Positions 54,673-64,000 of a DNA stretch of 64,000 bases are shown here, piece after piece. A program made the position numbers and the translations under genes. Source of the stretch: Deltaproteobacteria bacterium (GTDB lineage: Bacteria; Myxococcota_A; UBA9042; PHBI01; JACKFB01); NCBI GenBank assembly GCA_020632695.1, contig JACKFB010000003.1:1-64000 (forward strand). The letters run 5' to 3'. How positions within the stretch are numbered: position 1 is the stretch's first letter; each line of letters opens with the position of its first letter. Below the pieces are notes generated by a model. The model did not search any database. It worked only from the letters and a program-made list of their open reading frames with translations, and was not told the origin of the DNA.

Positions 54673-55872
54673 TCAGGGCAGGCCCAACACCTGGCGCGCG
54701 AGGATCCCGAGCTGCACCTCGGTGGTGCCGCCCTCGATCGAGTTGCCGCGGCTGCGCAGCCAGTCCCGGGTGCGCGCCAGGTCGGCGGCGTCGAAGCCCG
54801 GCCCCTCCCAGCCCAGGGCGTCCGGCCCGGCCAGCTCCACGCCCAGCTCCAGGCGGCGCTGGTTCAGCTCGGTCCCGAACACCTTCAGCGCCGAGCTCTC
54901 GGCGCCGGGGCGTCCGCTGCGGGCCATGTCGCGGGCCAACAGCAGGAAGGCCCGCTCGTCCATGGCGATGCGGGCGATGGCGTCGCGGTGCAGCCCGTCC
55001 GCCAGCGGCCCGTCGCCGCCGCCGGCGGCGCGCCTGGCGAGCGCCACCAGATCGCCCTCGTCGCCGGTCACCGAGCCCGCGAAGGCCTGCCCCAGGGTGG
55101 CGCGTTCGTGCTGGAGCAGCGTCTTGGCCACGGTCCAGCCGGCGTCCACGCCGCCCACCACTTGGTCGCGCGGGGTGCGCGCGCCGTCGAGGAACACCTC
55201 GCAGAAGGGCGAGGCGCCGCTGATGAGGCGGATGGGCTCGGTGCGGATGGCCGGCTGGTCCATGTCGATGAGCAGGAAGCTGATGCCCGCCTGCTTCTTG
55301 GCCTGCGGGTTGGTGCGGGCGAGGCAGAAGATCCAATCGGAGAGGTCGGCGTAGCTGGTCCACACCTTGTGGCCCGTGACCACCCAGTCGCCTCCGTCCA
55401 GGGTCGCGCTGGTGCGCAGCCCCGCCAGATCGGAGCCGGCCCCCGGCTCCGAGTAGCCCTGGCACCAGCGGATCTCGCCGCGGACGATGGGCGGCAGGTG
55501 CTGCTGCTTCTGGGCCTCGCTGCCGAACTCCAGCAGGGTCGGGCCCACCATCACCAGCCCGAAGCCCACCAGCGGCGCCGGCATCCCCAGGCGGCGCAGC
55601 TCCTCGGTGAGCACCTGGGCCCGGGCCCGGTCCAGGCCGCCGCCGCCGTACTCGGTGGGCCAGGTCGGCGCCGTGTAGCCTCGCGAGCCCATCGCCTCGC
55701 GCCAGGCGCGCTCGTCGGCGCTCTCGGTGCGGTCGCGGCGACGCCCGCCCCACGTCCCGGAGAACACCCCCTTCCACGTGCCGCGCAGGGCCGCGGGAGC
55801 GTGCGCCTCGAGCCACTCGCGCAGCTCACGCCGGAAGGCCTCGACGCCGCCAGCCGGTGGGGAGGGAGGCAT
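54673..55872 (-). CDS. Acyl-CoA dehydrogenase
   Basis: A 399-residue FAD-dependent dehydrogenase that oxidises acyl-CoA to 2-enoyl-CoA. The family motifs are 'WCQGYSEPGAGSDLAGLRTSA' (FAD and substrate loop), 'DWVVTGHKVWTSYADLSDW' and the C-terminal 'SIEGGTTEVQLGILARQVLG'. It belongs to the FadE-like actinobacterial/proteobacterial type. A single gene with no electron-transfer flavoprotein or other beta-oxidation gene nearby, so chain length and pathway are open. Six bp separate it from the collar-repeat lipoprotein gene upstream, but a shared function is not evident. Confidence 0.9.
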   Translation of the reverse strand: MPPSPPAGGVEAFRRELREWLEAHAPAALRGTWKGVFSGTWGGRRRDRTESADERAWREAMGSRGYTAPTWPTEYGGGGLDRARAQVLTEELRRLGMPAPLVGFGLVMVGPTLLEFGSEAQKQQHLPPIVRGEIRWCQGYSEPGAGSDLAGLRTSATLDGGDWVVTGHKVWTSYADLSDWIFCLARTNPQAKKQAGISFLLIDMDQPAIRTEPIRLISGASPFCEVFLDGARTPRDQVVGGVDAGWTVAKTLLQHERATLGQAFAGSVTGDEGDLVALARRAAGGGDGPLADGLHRDAIARIAMDERAFLLLARDMARSGRPGAESSALKVFGTELNQRRLELGVELAGPDALGWEGPGFDAADLARTRDWLRSRGNSIEGGTTEVQLGILARQVLGLP

Positions 55873-55878
55873 CGAGGC

Positions 55879-57549
<1,671 letters not shown>

Positions 57550-57703
57550 GGGGGCTCCCGAGGGGCCGGCGGACGGGACCGGGGTGAAGGAGGGACGCGG
57601 CGAGTATCAGGGCAGCCGAGGCTCAGGACAAGGCTGGCCTCGCCCGGAGGTGACGCGTGGTGGTCGGCCGCGGTAGCCTGCGCGCTGCGACGGCGAGGGG
57701 TGG

Positions 57704-58981
57704 GTGGCGATGCGGTGGTGGCTGCTCTGCGGCGCGTTCGTGTGGTTGGGCTGCGACGGCGGAGACGGGAAGCGCTCGCTGCTGTCGTCGGGGGCCGGAC
57801 GGGACGTGAGCGCCAGCGTGCGGGGGGACGCGGACGCGGGGGCGGAGGCCGGGGCAGACTCCGGGGCCGGGGCCGAGACCGGGGCCGGGGCCGACTCCGG
57901 GGCCGGGGCCGGGGCCGACTCCGGGGCCGGGGCCGAGACCGACTCCGGGGCCGGGGCCGAGACCGGGGCCGGGGCCGAGACCGACTCCGGGGCCGGGGCC
58001 GAGACCGACTCCGGGGCCGGGGCCGAGACCGACTCCGGGGCCGACGGCGACACTGGGCCCGTCGCTCCCGCGTCGCTGAATGGGGGCTTCATCGGGGGGC
58101 CCTGTGTGGGTGGGGGGGACTGCGACTACGCGGGGGCCTTCTGCCTGGACCAGGGCGAGGGGTTTCCGGGGGGCCACTGCTCGCAGGCTTGTGACCTGTA
58201 CTGCCCCGATCAGGCCGGCGCCATCACGACCTTCTGCGTGGATGCGTCCGCGCTGGGGCTCGGCGATCCGGGGGGCGTTTGCCTGATGCGTTGCGACTAC
58301 GGCGCCAGCCCGACCGGTTGCCGCGAGGGCTACCAGTGTCAGCCGATCCAGCGCAACACCGACGCGGACACCGTGGTGTACGCGTGCCTGCCGGGCACCG
58401 ACGCCCCCTTCGTGCTCGACGACTGCCACAAGGAGCTGCTGGCGCGCGGCATCGGCTTCACGCCGGCGCCCGACCCGCTCGACGAGACCGACAACGTGCC
58501 CGGCGTCATCTGCAGCGTGTTCGAGCCGATCCGCGTCTCGGGCCGGATGCACGGGGTCAGCTACCGCTACGCGACGGCGACGGCGGAGGTGAAGCCGATC
58601 TTCGCCTCCTGCCCGCTGGCCGTGGCGATGGCCGAGACGGCCGAGCTGCTCGCCGACCAGGGCGTCACCGACGTCATGCACTTCGGCGTCTACAACTGCC
58701 GCGCCATCGCCGGCACCACCAAGCTCAGCCAGCACGGGCTGGCCAACGCCATCGACATCGCCGGCCTGCGCTTCGCCAGCGGCACCACGCTGACGATCAA
58801 GGCCAACTGGGAGAAGGGCGTCGCCTTCCCGGTCACCGAGGGCGGCAGCTTCCTCAAGTGGATGGCCGAGACCCTCCACGCCCTGCTGGTCTTCACCGTC
58901 ATCCTGACGCCCGAGTACAACGCCGACCACGCCGACCACTTCCACTGCGATCTCACCGAGGGGTCGAACTTCCTGAAGTGA
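57704..58981 (+). CDS. Lipoprotein with extensin-like (M15-like) C-terminal domain
   Basis: A 425-residue predicted lipoprotein with a short leader ending WLGC, followed by a low-complexity linker of GAETDSGA units at about 47-115. A cysteine-rich segment covers about 125-240 (GGPCVGGGDCDYAGAFC; SQACDLYCPDQ). The extensin-like C-terminal domain extends from about 250 to the end. That domain has 'SQHGLANAIDIAG' and 'HADHFHCDLTEG', the SxHG...AxD and HFH metal-site patterns shared with M15 D,D-peptidases, suggesting a zinc hydrolase of the cell wall. GTG 57704 is used; an ATG lies two codons later. It diverges from the collar-repeat lipoprotein gene. Confidence 0.8.
   Translation: MAMRWWLLCGAFVWLGCDGGDGKRSLLSSGAGRDVSASVRGDADAGAEAGADSGAGAETGAGADSGAGAGADSGAGAETDSGAGAETGAGAETDSGAGAETDSGAGAETDSGADGDTGPVAPASLNGGFIGGPCVGGGDCDYAGAFCLDQGEGFPGGHCSQACDLYCPDQAGAITTFCVDASALGLGDPGGVCLMRCDYGASPTGCREGYQCQPIQRNTDADTVVYACLPGTDAPFVLDDCHKELLARGIGFTPAPDPLDETDNVPGVICSVFEPIRVSGRMHGVSYRYATATAEVKPIFASCPLAVAMAETAELLADQGVTDVMHFGVYNCRAIAGTTKLSQHGLANAIDIAGLRFASGTTLTIKANWEKGVAFPVTEGGSFLKWMAETLHALLVFTVILTPEYNADHADHFHCDLTEGSNFLK
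57841..58044 (+). repeat. In-frame GC-rich repeat coding a GAETDSGA linker
   Basis: About 200 bp of GGGGCC-, GAGACC- and GACTCC-based hexamers, partly arranged as 24-bp units that encode GAETDSGA. The repeat is in frame throughout the lipoprotein gene and would tolerate copy-number change without frameshift. Confidence 0.9.
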
Positions 58982-59018
58982 ACCCCGGGTCGACGGTCGC
59001 CCGCCTGCGGAGGACGCC

Positions 59019-59378
59019 TTGCCCACGCTGATCGAGAGCCCCACCCGTATCGTCGCTGCCGGCACGAAGCCCAAGCTCATCGACGAGCACGTCGGCCGGG
59101 TGAACACCGGGGAGGCGCGGCTCAGCGTCGCGCACATGCGAGCGCCCGGCGAGTGGGAGGAGCCGGGCCAGCGCCCCGAGTTCGACGAGTGGACCCTGGT
59201 GCTCTCCGGGCTGCTGCGGGTCGAGCACGAGGGCGGCACCCTGGAGGTGCGCGGGGGCCAGGCGGTGCTGGCGCGCGCCGGCGAGTGGATCCGTTACAGC
59301 ACCGGGCCCGAGGGCGCCGAGTACGTCGCGGTCTGCCTGCCGGCCTTCTCGCCCGACACCGTGCACCGCGACGCCTGA
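59019..59378 (+). CDS. Small cupin-domain protein
   Basis: A 119-residue single-domain cupin. The fold is suggested by 'WEEPGQRPEFDEWTLVLSGL' (first cupin motif, with Glu/Asp in place of two of the usual His ligands) and 'GGQAVLARAGEWIRYSTG' (second motif). The reduced His content makes metal binding uncertain. The start is TTG 59019 with GGAGG upstream. It lies 3 bp before the alpha/beta-hydrolase gene, so the two are probably cotranscribed. Such small cupins bind sugars or other small molecules; the ligand is unknown. Confidence 0.75.
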   Translation: MPTLIESPTRIVAAGTKPKLIDEHVGRVNTGEARLSVAHMRAPGEWEEPGQRPEFDEWTLVLSGLLRVEHEGGTLEVRGGQAVLARAGEWIRYSTGPEGAEYVAVCLPAFSPDTVHRDA

Positions 59379-59381
59379 GCG

Positions 59382-60167
59382 GTGGGGGCCCCCGAAGCGA
59401 TCCACCTCGCCGACGGGCCGGGCTGCCTGCTGCCCACCGGCGGCGTCACGGCCTGGTGGTACCGGCCCGAGCGCCCCGGGCCGCGGGCGCGGGCCGGCGT
59501 CGTGGTGCTGCCGATCCAGGGTGGCGACTACGAGGTGTCCACCCACTTCGCCGAGGCCTTCGCCCGCATGGGCTACCACGCGCTGCGCTTCGAGCGGCGC
59601 GCGGAGTGGCTCGAGCCCGAGCGCCCGCTCGACGAGCTGGTGCTGCTGTTGCGGCAGTACCGCCAGGACGTGCGCGACGGGATGACCGAGTGGCTGGCGC
59701 GCCCGGGCGGGCCCGAGCGCCTCGGCCTCTTCGGCGTGAGCATGGGGGCGGGCGTCGGCGCGGCGGTGGCCGGCGTGGACTCGCGCCTGCGGGCCTCGGT
59801 GCTGTGCATCGGCGGCAGCGGGCTGGCGCGGGTGCTGATGGAGACCGAGGACACCGACATCCGCGCGTACCGCGACGCGCTGGCGGCACGCCTGGGCCAG
59901 GACCTGCCGACCCTGGCGCGCACCCTGGGCGAAGCGCTCTCGCCGGTGGATCCCGAGCACGAGGCCGGCGGCATGGACGCGACGACGACGCTCTTCATCG
60001 CGGCGCGCTTCGACCGGGTCGTGCGCTGGCGGGAGAGCCTGGCGCTGTGGCGGGCCATCGGGCGGCCGCGCCGCGTGACGCTGCCCTGCGGGCACTACTC
60101 GGCCGCGGTCTTCGTACCCTGGATCCGTTGGCTGGCCCGCCGCTGGTTCGACCGGCACCTGCTCTGA
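59382..60167 (+). CDS. Alpha/beta hydrolase
   Basis: A 261-residue cytoplasmic hydrolase without signal peptide. 'VVVLPIQGGDYEVSTH' is the strand-3/oxyanion region, the nucleophile elbow is 'LFGVSMGAGVGAAVAG', an Asp candidate lies in 'FIAARFDRVVRW' and the catalytic His in 'LPCGHYSAAVF'. It is an esterase/lipase-like fold without a specific match. GTG 59382 follows the cupin gene after 3 bp, so a paired role is plausible. It converges with the halogenase-like gene. Confidence 0.8.
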   Translation: MGAPEAIHLADGPGCLLPTGGVTAWWYRPERPGPRARAGVVVLPIQGGDYEVSTHFAEAFARMGYHALRFERRAEWLEPERPLDELVLLLRQYRQDVRDGMTEWLARPGGPERLGLFGVSMGAGVGAAVAGVDSRLRASVLCIGGSGLARVLMETEDTDIRAYRDALAARLGQDLPTLARTLGEALSPVDPEHEAGGMDATTTLFIAARFDRVVRWRESLALWRAIGRPRRVTLPCGHYSAAVFVPWIRWLARRWFDRHLL

Positions 60168-60195
60168 GCGCCACCGGCGCTCGCGCGGCGCCCGG

Positions 60196-62403
60196 TCAAT
60201 CCTGCGGCGGCGGCACCACCCGCTCGGGCCGGGCGGTCCACAGCGCCTCGGGCGCCCCGCTGGCCGAGATGCCGTCGAGCTGGCCGAAGCGCCAGGGCGT
60301 CGGCGGCACCATGCGCGTGCCCAGATCGTTCTGCAGCCGGGCCGCCAGCTCGTCGAGCCCCTGCCCCGGCCTGTCGTCGAGGCGGTGCAGGCGCTCGGCC
60401 ACGAACGCGCACGCCGCGCGATGCGGCGGGCTCTCGAAGAGCGGCGTGCCGTCGAGCAGGTGGCTCGGCTGGTAGGAGAGCGTGAAGCTGCGCGTGCGCG
60501 TCCAGGTCTTCTCCTCGACCACCTGCCGGTCCTGCAGGAAGAAGATCAGCCCGTCGCGGGGGTCATCCTCCCGCTGCAGCGCCAGCACCAGCGCCCGGAA
60601 GCGATCGTCGGGGCGCTCCGCGTCGCCCGCGCTCAGGAGGCTGGCGCCCTCGGGCAGCGGATCGGGCCCGCCGAGGGCGTCGATGAGCCGCGCCCGCAGG
60701 ATCTCGCGCGGCGCGTCCTCGGCGTCGAGCCGATCGAGCACGCCCGTGACGTGGTCCACCACCGCGATGACCGCCTCGTGCTCGCGCGTGCTGCCCAGGC
60801 GCGGCGTGCAGCGGTAGCCGACCGCCAGGCGCTCCGTCGCGGTGTACTGCTGCGGCCCGGTGTCCCGGTCGGACGCGAACACGCGCACCTCGGCCCGGCG
60901 ACCGTCGGGCAGCCGCAGGGCGACGTCCACCTCGAGCAGGCGCAGGTCGGCGTCCGAGGGCGGCGGCGCCTCGTGCTCGGTCAGGCGCAGCTCGAAGCCC
61001 TCGCGCACCAGGTCGTGCAGCCGCACCTCGCCGTCGGGGCCGGCCACCGGGACGCCGTGCGCCGCCACGTGCTCGGCGCCGCCGACCAGCACGTCGGGCT
61101 GCAGGGCGCCCGGCACCGACGCGTCGAGGGCCCGGGTGCGTCGCCGCGCTGCGCCCGCGTCGTCGAGCCCCAGCATCGAGAGGGAGTCGTCCTCGGAGAG
61201 CCCGTCCAGGGCCTCGTTGCGCAAGAAGCCGGCCGACACGTACAGGAACGAGCGGTAGGGCGTCACGCCGCGCTCGCGCCCGACCAGCTCCTTGTTGCGC
61301 CAGTAGACCGAGTCCCTGCTCGAGTCGTAGCTGTAGAAGGCCTCCACGGCGGCGAAGAGATCCTCGTAGAGCGTGCGGGCGGTGTCCTCGAAGTACTGGA
61401 AGAAGGGCTCCTCCAGGTCGGGGCGGTCCAGGGCGTTGTGGATGGCGAGGGCTGCCAGGTACGAGGAGTTCATGGCGAACTGGATGCCGTAGGAGAGCAG
61501 CGGGTCGATGAAGCCCGCGGCCTCGCCGGCCAGCGCCCAGCCCGGCCCCGAGCGGCGCGTGCAGCGGTAGGACCAGTCCCGGGCCACCCGCAGCTCGTCG
61601 ACCCGCTCGGCGCGCCCCATGCGCGCGGCCACCTCGGGGGTGGAGCGCAGGATCTCCTCGTACCAGGCCATGCGCTTGTCGGCGTCCAGGCCGCGCGGCA
61701 CCAGGTCGCGCGCGGTCACCACCCCGATGCTGGTGCGGCCGTCGTGCAGCGGGATGCACCAGATCCAGCCGTCGCGAAAGGTGGCCGCCAGCAGGTGCTG
61801 CTTCCCCGGCGCCTCGACCCGCTCGAAGCCGCGGTAGTAGCTCCACACGGCGAAGGACTTCATGGTCTCGGTGAAGCGGCGGAGCTGGAAGCGCTTGGCG
61901 AGCAGCGACTGGCTCCCCGTGGCGTCGACGACGTAGCGCGCGTCGACGTCGTGGCTCTGCCCGGCGTCGTCCTCGTAGGTCACGCCCACCGCGCGCTCGC
62001 CCTCGAAGCGCACGTCGCGCACCCGGCAGCCCTCGCGCACCCGGGCGCCCCTGGTGCGGGCGGTCTCCAGGAGGATCTGGTCGAAGTCGGCCCGGGTGAC
62101 GAACCAGGTGTAGGAGAAGCGCTCCAGGTCGTGGAAGTTCAGCTCCCAGCAGGGGTCCTTGGGGTTCCAGCAGAAGGTCTGGCCCGACTTCTTCTGGAAG
62201 CCGAAGGCCTCGACCGCCTCGCGCGCGCCCAGGACGTCCAGCATCGGCAGCACGCCGGGCAGCAGCGACTCGCCGACGTGGTAGCGCGGGAAGTGCTCGC
62301 GCTCGAGCAGCAGCACGTCGTGGCCGTGGCTGGCCAGCAGGTTGGCCGCCGTCGAACCCGCGGGTCCGCCCCCGATGACCACGCAATCGACCGTCTCGGC
62401 CAT
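60196..62403 (-). CDS. Flavin-dependent halogenase-like monooxygenase with long C-terminal extension
   Basis: A 735-residue FAD protein. The Rossmann site is 'VVIGGGPAGSTAANLLAS'. The motif 'GWIWCIPL' (Gly212-Pro218) matches the GWxWxIP signature of flavin-dependent halogenases, and 'FIDPLLSYGIQ' fits their Fx.Px.Sx.G motif. Lys71/Lys72 in 'FGFQKKSGQTF' sit where phenolic halogenases have the catalytic Lys. Up to about residue 420 it follows that family; the remaining 315 residues are not recognised and look partly alpha/beta. Halogenation is therefore a hypothesis; a general FAD monooxygenase is the alternative. ATG 62403 is used; the frame extends to 62478. No biosynthetic cluster is nearby. 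Confidence 0.75.
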   Translation of the reverse strand: MAETVDCVVIGGGPAGSTAANLLASHGHDVLLLEREHFPRYHVGESLLPGVLPMLDVLGAREAVEAFGFQKKSGQTFCWNPKDPCWELNFHDLERFSYTWFVTRADFDQILLETARTRGARVREGCRVRDVRFEGERAVGVTYEDDAGQSHDVDARYVVDATGSQSLLAKRFQLRRFTETMKSFAVWSYYRGFERVEAPGKQHLLAATFRDGWIWCIPLHDGRTSIGVVTARDLVPRGLDADKRMAWYEEILRSTPEVAARMGRAERVDELRVARDWSYRCTRRSGPGWALAGEAAGFIDPLLSYGIQFAMNSSYLAALAIHNALDRPDLEEPFFQYFEDTARTLYEDLFAAVEAFYSYDSSRDSVYWRNKELVGRERGVTPYRSFLYVSAGFLRNEALDGLSEDDSLSMLGLDDAGAARRRTRALDASVPGALQPDVLVGGAEHVAAHGVPVAGPDGEVRLHDLVREGFELRLTEHEAPPPSDADLRLLEVDVALRLPDGRRAEVRVFASDRDTGPQQYTATERLAVGYRCTPRLGSTREHEAVIAVVDHVTGVLDRLDAEDAPREILRARLIDALGGPDPLPEGASLLSAGDAERPDDRFRALVLALQREDDPRDGLIFFLQDRQVVEEKTWTRTRSFTLSYQPSHLLDGTPLFESPPHRAACAFVAERLHRLDDRPGQGLDELAARLQNDLGTRMVPPTPWRFGQLDGISASGAPEALWTARPERVVPPPQD

Positions 62404-62580
62404 CGTTCGCCCCCGAATCGCGACCGCGACCATAGGCAGCCGCCCGAACGGACACAAGGAACAAGTGCCAACAGCCACACCCGGCCACCAAGGGGGGTGG
62501 ACGGCCTCGGGCCGATGGTCGAGACTCCGCCTTCACCCAGGCGTCGCCAACGGCGACGGCGTATGGCAGGAGGCGACCGC

Positions 62581-63786
62581 GTGGAACCGCAGATCACCGA
62601 GTGGGTCGCGCTGGTGGTGCGGTGGATGCACCTGGTCTTCGGCGCCGCGTGGATCGGCGCCTCCTTCTACTTCAACTGGCTCAACAACCACGTGCGCAAG
62701 CCCGAGGCCGGGCGGCCGGGCGTGGCCGGGGACCTCTGGGCCATCCACGGCGGCCACTTCTACGAGGTGGCCAAGTACGAGAACGCGCCCGAGCGCCTCC
62801 CCGACACCCTCCACTGGTTCAAGTGGGAGGCCTACTTCACCTGGTTCACCGGCCTGGGCCTCCTGGTGCTGGTCTACTACCTCCAGGCCAGCACCTTCAT
62901 GGTCGACCGCGGCGTGATGGACCTCACGCCGGCCGCCGCCGTCGGCGTCGGCGTGGGCACCCTGGTGGCCGGCTGGATCGTCTACGACCTGCTCTGCCGC
63001 TCGCCGCTCGGCCGCACCGGCGCGCCCTTCGCCGCCATCGGCTTCGCCCTGGCCAGCGCCGTGGCCTGGGCGCTCTTCCAGGTGCTCGGCGCCCGCGCCG
63101 CGTACATCCACGTCGGCGCGATGCTGGGCACCCTGATGGCCCTCAACGTCTTCTTCGTCATCATCCCCAACCAGCGCAAGGCCGTCGCCGCCATGGTCGC
63201 CGGCGAGGTCCCCGACCCGCGCCTGGGCCAGGGCGCCGCCCAGCGCTCGCTCCACAACAACTACATGACCCTGCCCGTGCTCTTCATCATGATCAGCAAC
63301 CACTACCCCTTCACCTACGGACACGAGCAGGGGTGGCTCATCCTGGTGGCCCTGGGCGCCATCGGCGGCGTGGTGCGCCACTGGTTCAACCTGAAGGGCC
63401 AGGGCGTGCGCAAGGACTGGCTGCTGCCGCTGGCGGCCGCCGGCCTGGTGCTGCTGGTGGTCGCCGCCGCGCCGCGCCGCTCGGCCTGGGCCGACACGCC
63501 GGTGCCCTTCTCGCGAGTGCGCGCCATCCTCGAGGAGCGCTGCCAGAAGTGCCACTCGGCCACGCCCACCTGGCCGGGCATCCTCACCGCGCCCCAGGGC
63601 GTCGTCTACGACACCGTGGCCGACATCACCCGCTACGCGCCGCGCATCAACGCCCAGGTCAGCACGGGGGTGATGCCGCTCGGCAATGTCACCGGCATGA
63701 CCGACGAGGAGCGCGACATCGTCACCGCCTGGTTCGCCCAGGGCGCAAAGACCGTGGACCCGGCGCCCGCGGCCGCCGCGCCCTGA
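62581..63786 (+). CDS. puuD: Membrane urate oxidase PuuD with cytochrome c domain
   Basis: PuuD is an integral-membrane urate oxidase whose C-terminal cytochrome c accepts electrons from urate. The 401-residue protein has about eight membrane helices in the first 310 residues, including 'RWMHLVFGAAWIGASFYFNW', 'WFKWEAYFTWFTGLGLLVLV' and 'PNQRKAVAAM'. A c-type haem motif CQKCH lies in 'ILEERCQKCHSATPTWPG', with a possible Met ligand in 'GVMPLGN'. GTG 62581 is chosen because AGGAGG lies 7 bp upstream; ATG 62563 is an alternative. It diverges from the halogenase-like gene. No other purine-degradation genes are here. Confidence 0.85.
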   Translation: MEPQITEWVALVVRWMHLVFGAAWIGASFYFNWLNNHVRKPEAGRPGVAGDLWAIHGGHFYEVAKYENAPERLPDTLHWFKWEAYFTWFTGLGLLVLVYYLQASTFMVDRGVMDLTPAAAVGVGVGTLVAGWIVYDLLCRSPLGRTGAPFAAIGFALASAVAWALFQVLGARAAYIHVGAMLGTLMALNVFFVIIPNQRKAVAAMVAGEVPDPRLGQGAAQRSLHNNYMTLPVLFIMISNHYPFTYGHEQGWLILVALGAIGGVVRHWFNLKGQGVRKDWLLPLAAAGLVLLVVAAAPRRSAWADTPVPFSRVRAILEERCQKCHSATPTWPGILTAPQGVVYDTVADITRYAPRINAQVSTGVMPLGNVTGMTDEERDIVTAWFAQGAKTVDPAPAAAAP

Positions 63787-63805
63787 CGGCGCCCCGCGCG
63801 CGCTC

Positions 63806-64000
63806 TCAGGCGGCTCCCAGCGCTTCGCGGACCGCCTCGGCCACCGCCTGCGAGATCCCGGGGCAGGCGCTCAGCTCCTCGACGGTGGCCCGCCGCACCG
63901 CCTCCAGGCTCCCGAAGTGGGTCAGCAGCGCCCGCCTGCGGGCCGGCCCCACGCCGGGCACCGCGTCCAGGGCGCTGGTCAGCGTCCGCTTCTGCCGCCG
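63806..64000 (-). CDS. uvrC: C-terminal end of excinuclease ABC subunit C
   Basis: The last 64 codons of a minus-strand gene cut by the window end, with stop at 63806-63808. The translation includes 'LTSALDAVPGVGPARRRALL', then 'THFGSLEAVRRATVEELSAC' and 'PGISQAVAEAVREALG', the tandem helix-hairpin-helix DNA-binding domain that ends UvrC. UvrC makes the dual incisions of nucleotide excision repair. The nuclease domains lie outside the window. It converges with puuD, with a 19-bp gap. Confidence 0.9.
   Translation of the reverse strand, partial: RRQKRTLTSALDAVPGVGPARRRALLTHFGSLEAVRRATVEELSACPGISQAVAEAVREALGAA

Overview
This 64 kb window is very GC-rich chromosomal DNA from a Gram-negative bacterium. 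It encodes an outer-membrane-type beta-barrel, a YidC with a large periplasmic domain, FtsEX with a LytM partner, RpoN, and many lipoproteins. The abundance of lipoproteins with Asp/Thr/Ala low-complexity linkers, IPT/TIG domains, IgGFc-binding domains and 'DDVWAVG' propeller repeats suggests a Myxococcota or other deltaproteobacterial-type lineage. That placement is inference; there is no rRNA gene here to confirm it.

Layout. 0-10.6 kb: a minus-strand run of three large surface lipoproteins, then an outer-membrane-protein-like gene closed by a strong hairpin. 10.8-14.8 kb: ftsE, ftsX, an EnvC-like LytM protein and a YibQ-type deacetylase, all overlapping by 4 bp. 14.9-18.8 kb (minus): rpmH-rnpA-yidD-yidC-jag. 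19.3-27.3 kb (plus): dnaA, a likely oriC, dnaN, recF, murA, proB and a parvulin-type lipoprotein. The two gene sets diverge around dnaA, so replication probably starts at 19-21 kb. 27.5-34.2 kb: a broken PQQ-dehydrogenase/diheme cytochrome gene, a membrane glycosyltransferase, an orphan histidine kinase and an EEP-family hydrolase. 34.2-42.0 kb (minus): rpoN, hpf, rapZ, ptsH and ptsI, then rnd and a DASS-type transporter. 42.2-50.0 kb: a small lipoprotein, RNase G, a J-domain protein (minus), XerC, HslV, HslU, ArgD and an unknown protein. 50.0-50.8 kb: a nested hairpin and a long hexanucleotide repeat with no credible gene. 50.8-64 kb: coaE, a DUF1287 protein, several lipoproteins (one with three tail-collar-like units, one with an extensin/M15-like domain), an acyl-CoA dehydrogenase, a cupin, two alpha/beta hydrolases, a flavin-dependent-halogenase-like protein, the cytochrome-linked urate oxidase PuuD and the 3' end of uvrC.

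Functional themes. Most of the window is housekeeping: replication start, membrane insertion, division hydrolase control, peptidoglycan precursor synthesis, the regulatory PTS/RpoN cluster and HslUV proteolysis. The accessory content is mostly surface lipoproteins whose linkers are made of in-frame 6-, 12- or 24-bp tandem repeats. The most notable observations are a MurA with Asp in place of the catalytic Cys (predicted fosfomycin insensitivity), a LytM domain lacking one zinc ligand, an RGG-box linker in Jag, a PQQ dehydrogenase gene broken inside its repeat tract, a terminal-inverted-repeat element between dnaN and recF, and a halogenase-like enzyme with a large unassigned C-terminal half. 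I found no CRISPR array, tRNA, rRNA, prophage or insertion sequence.
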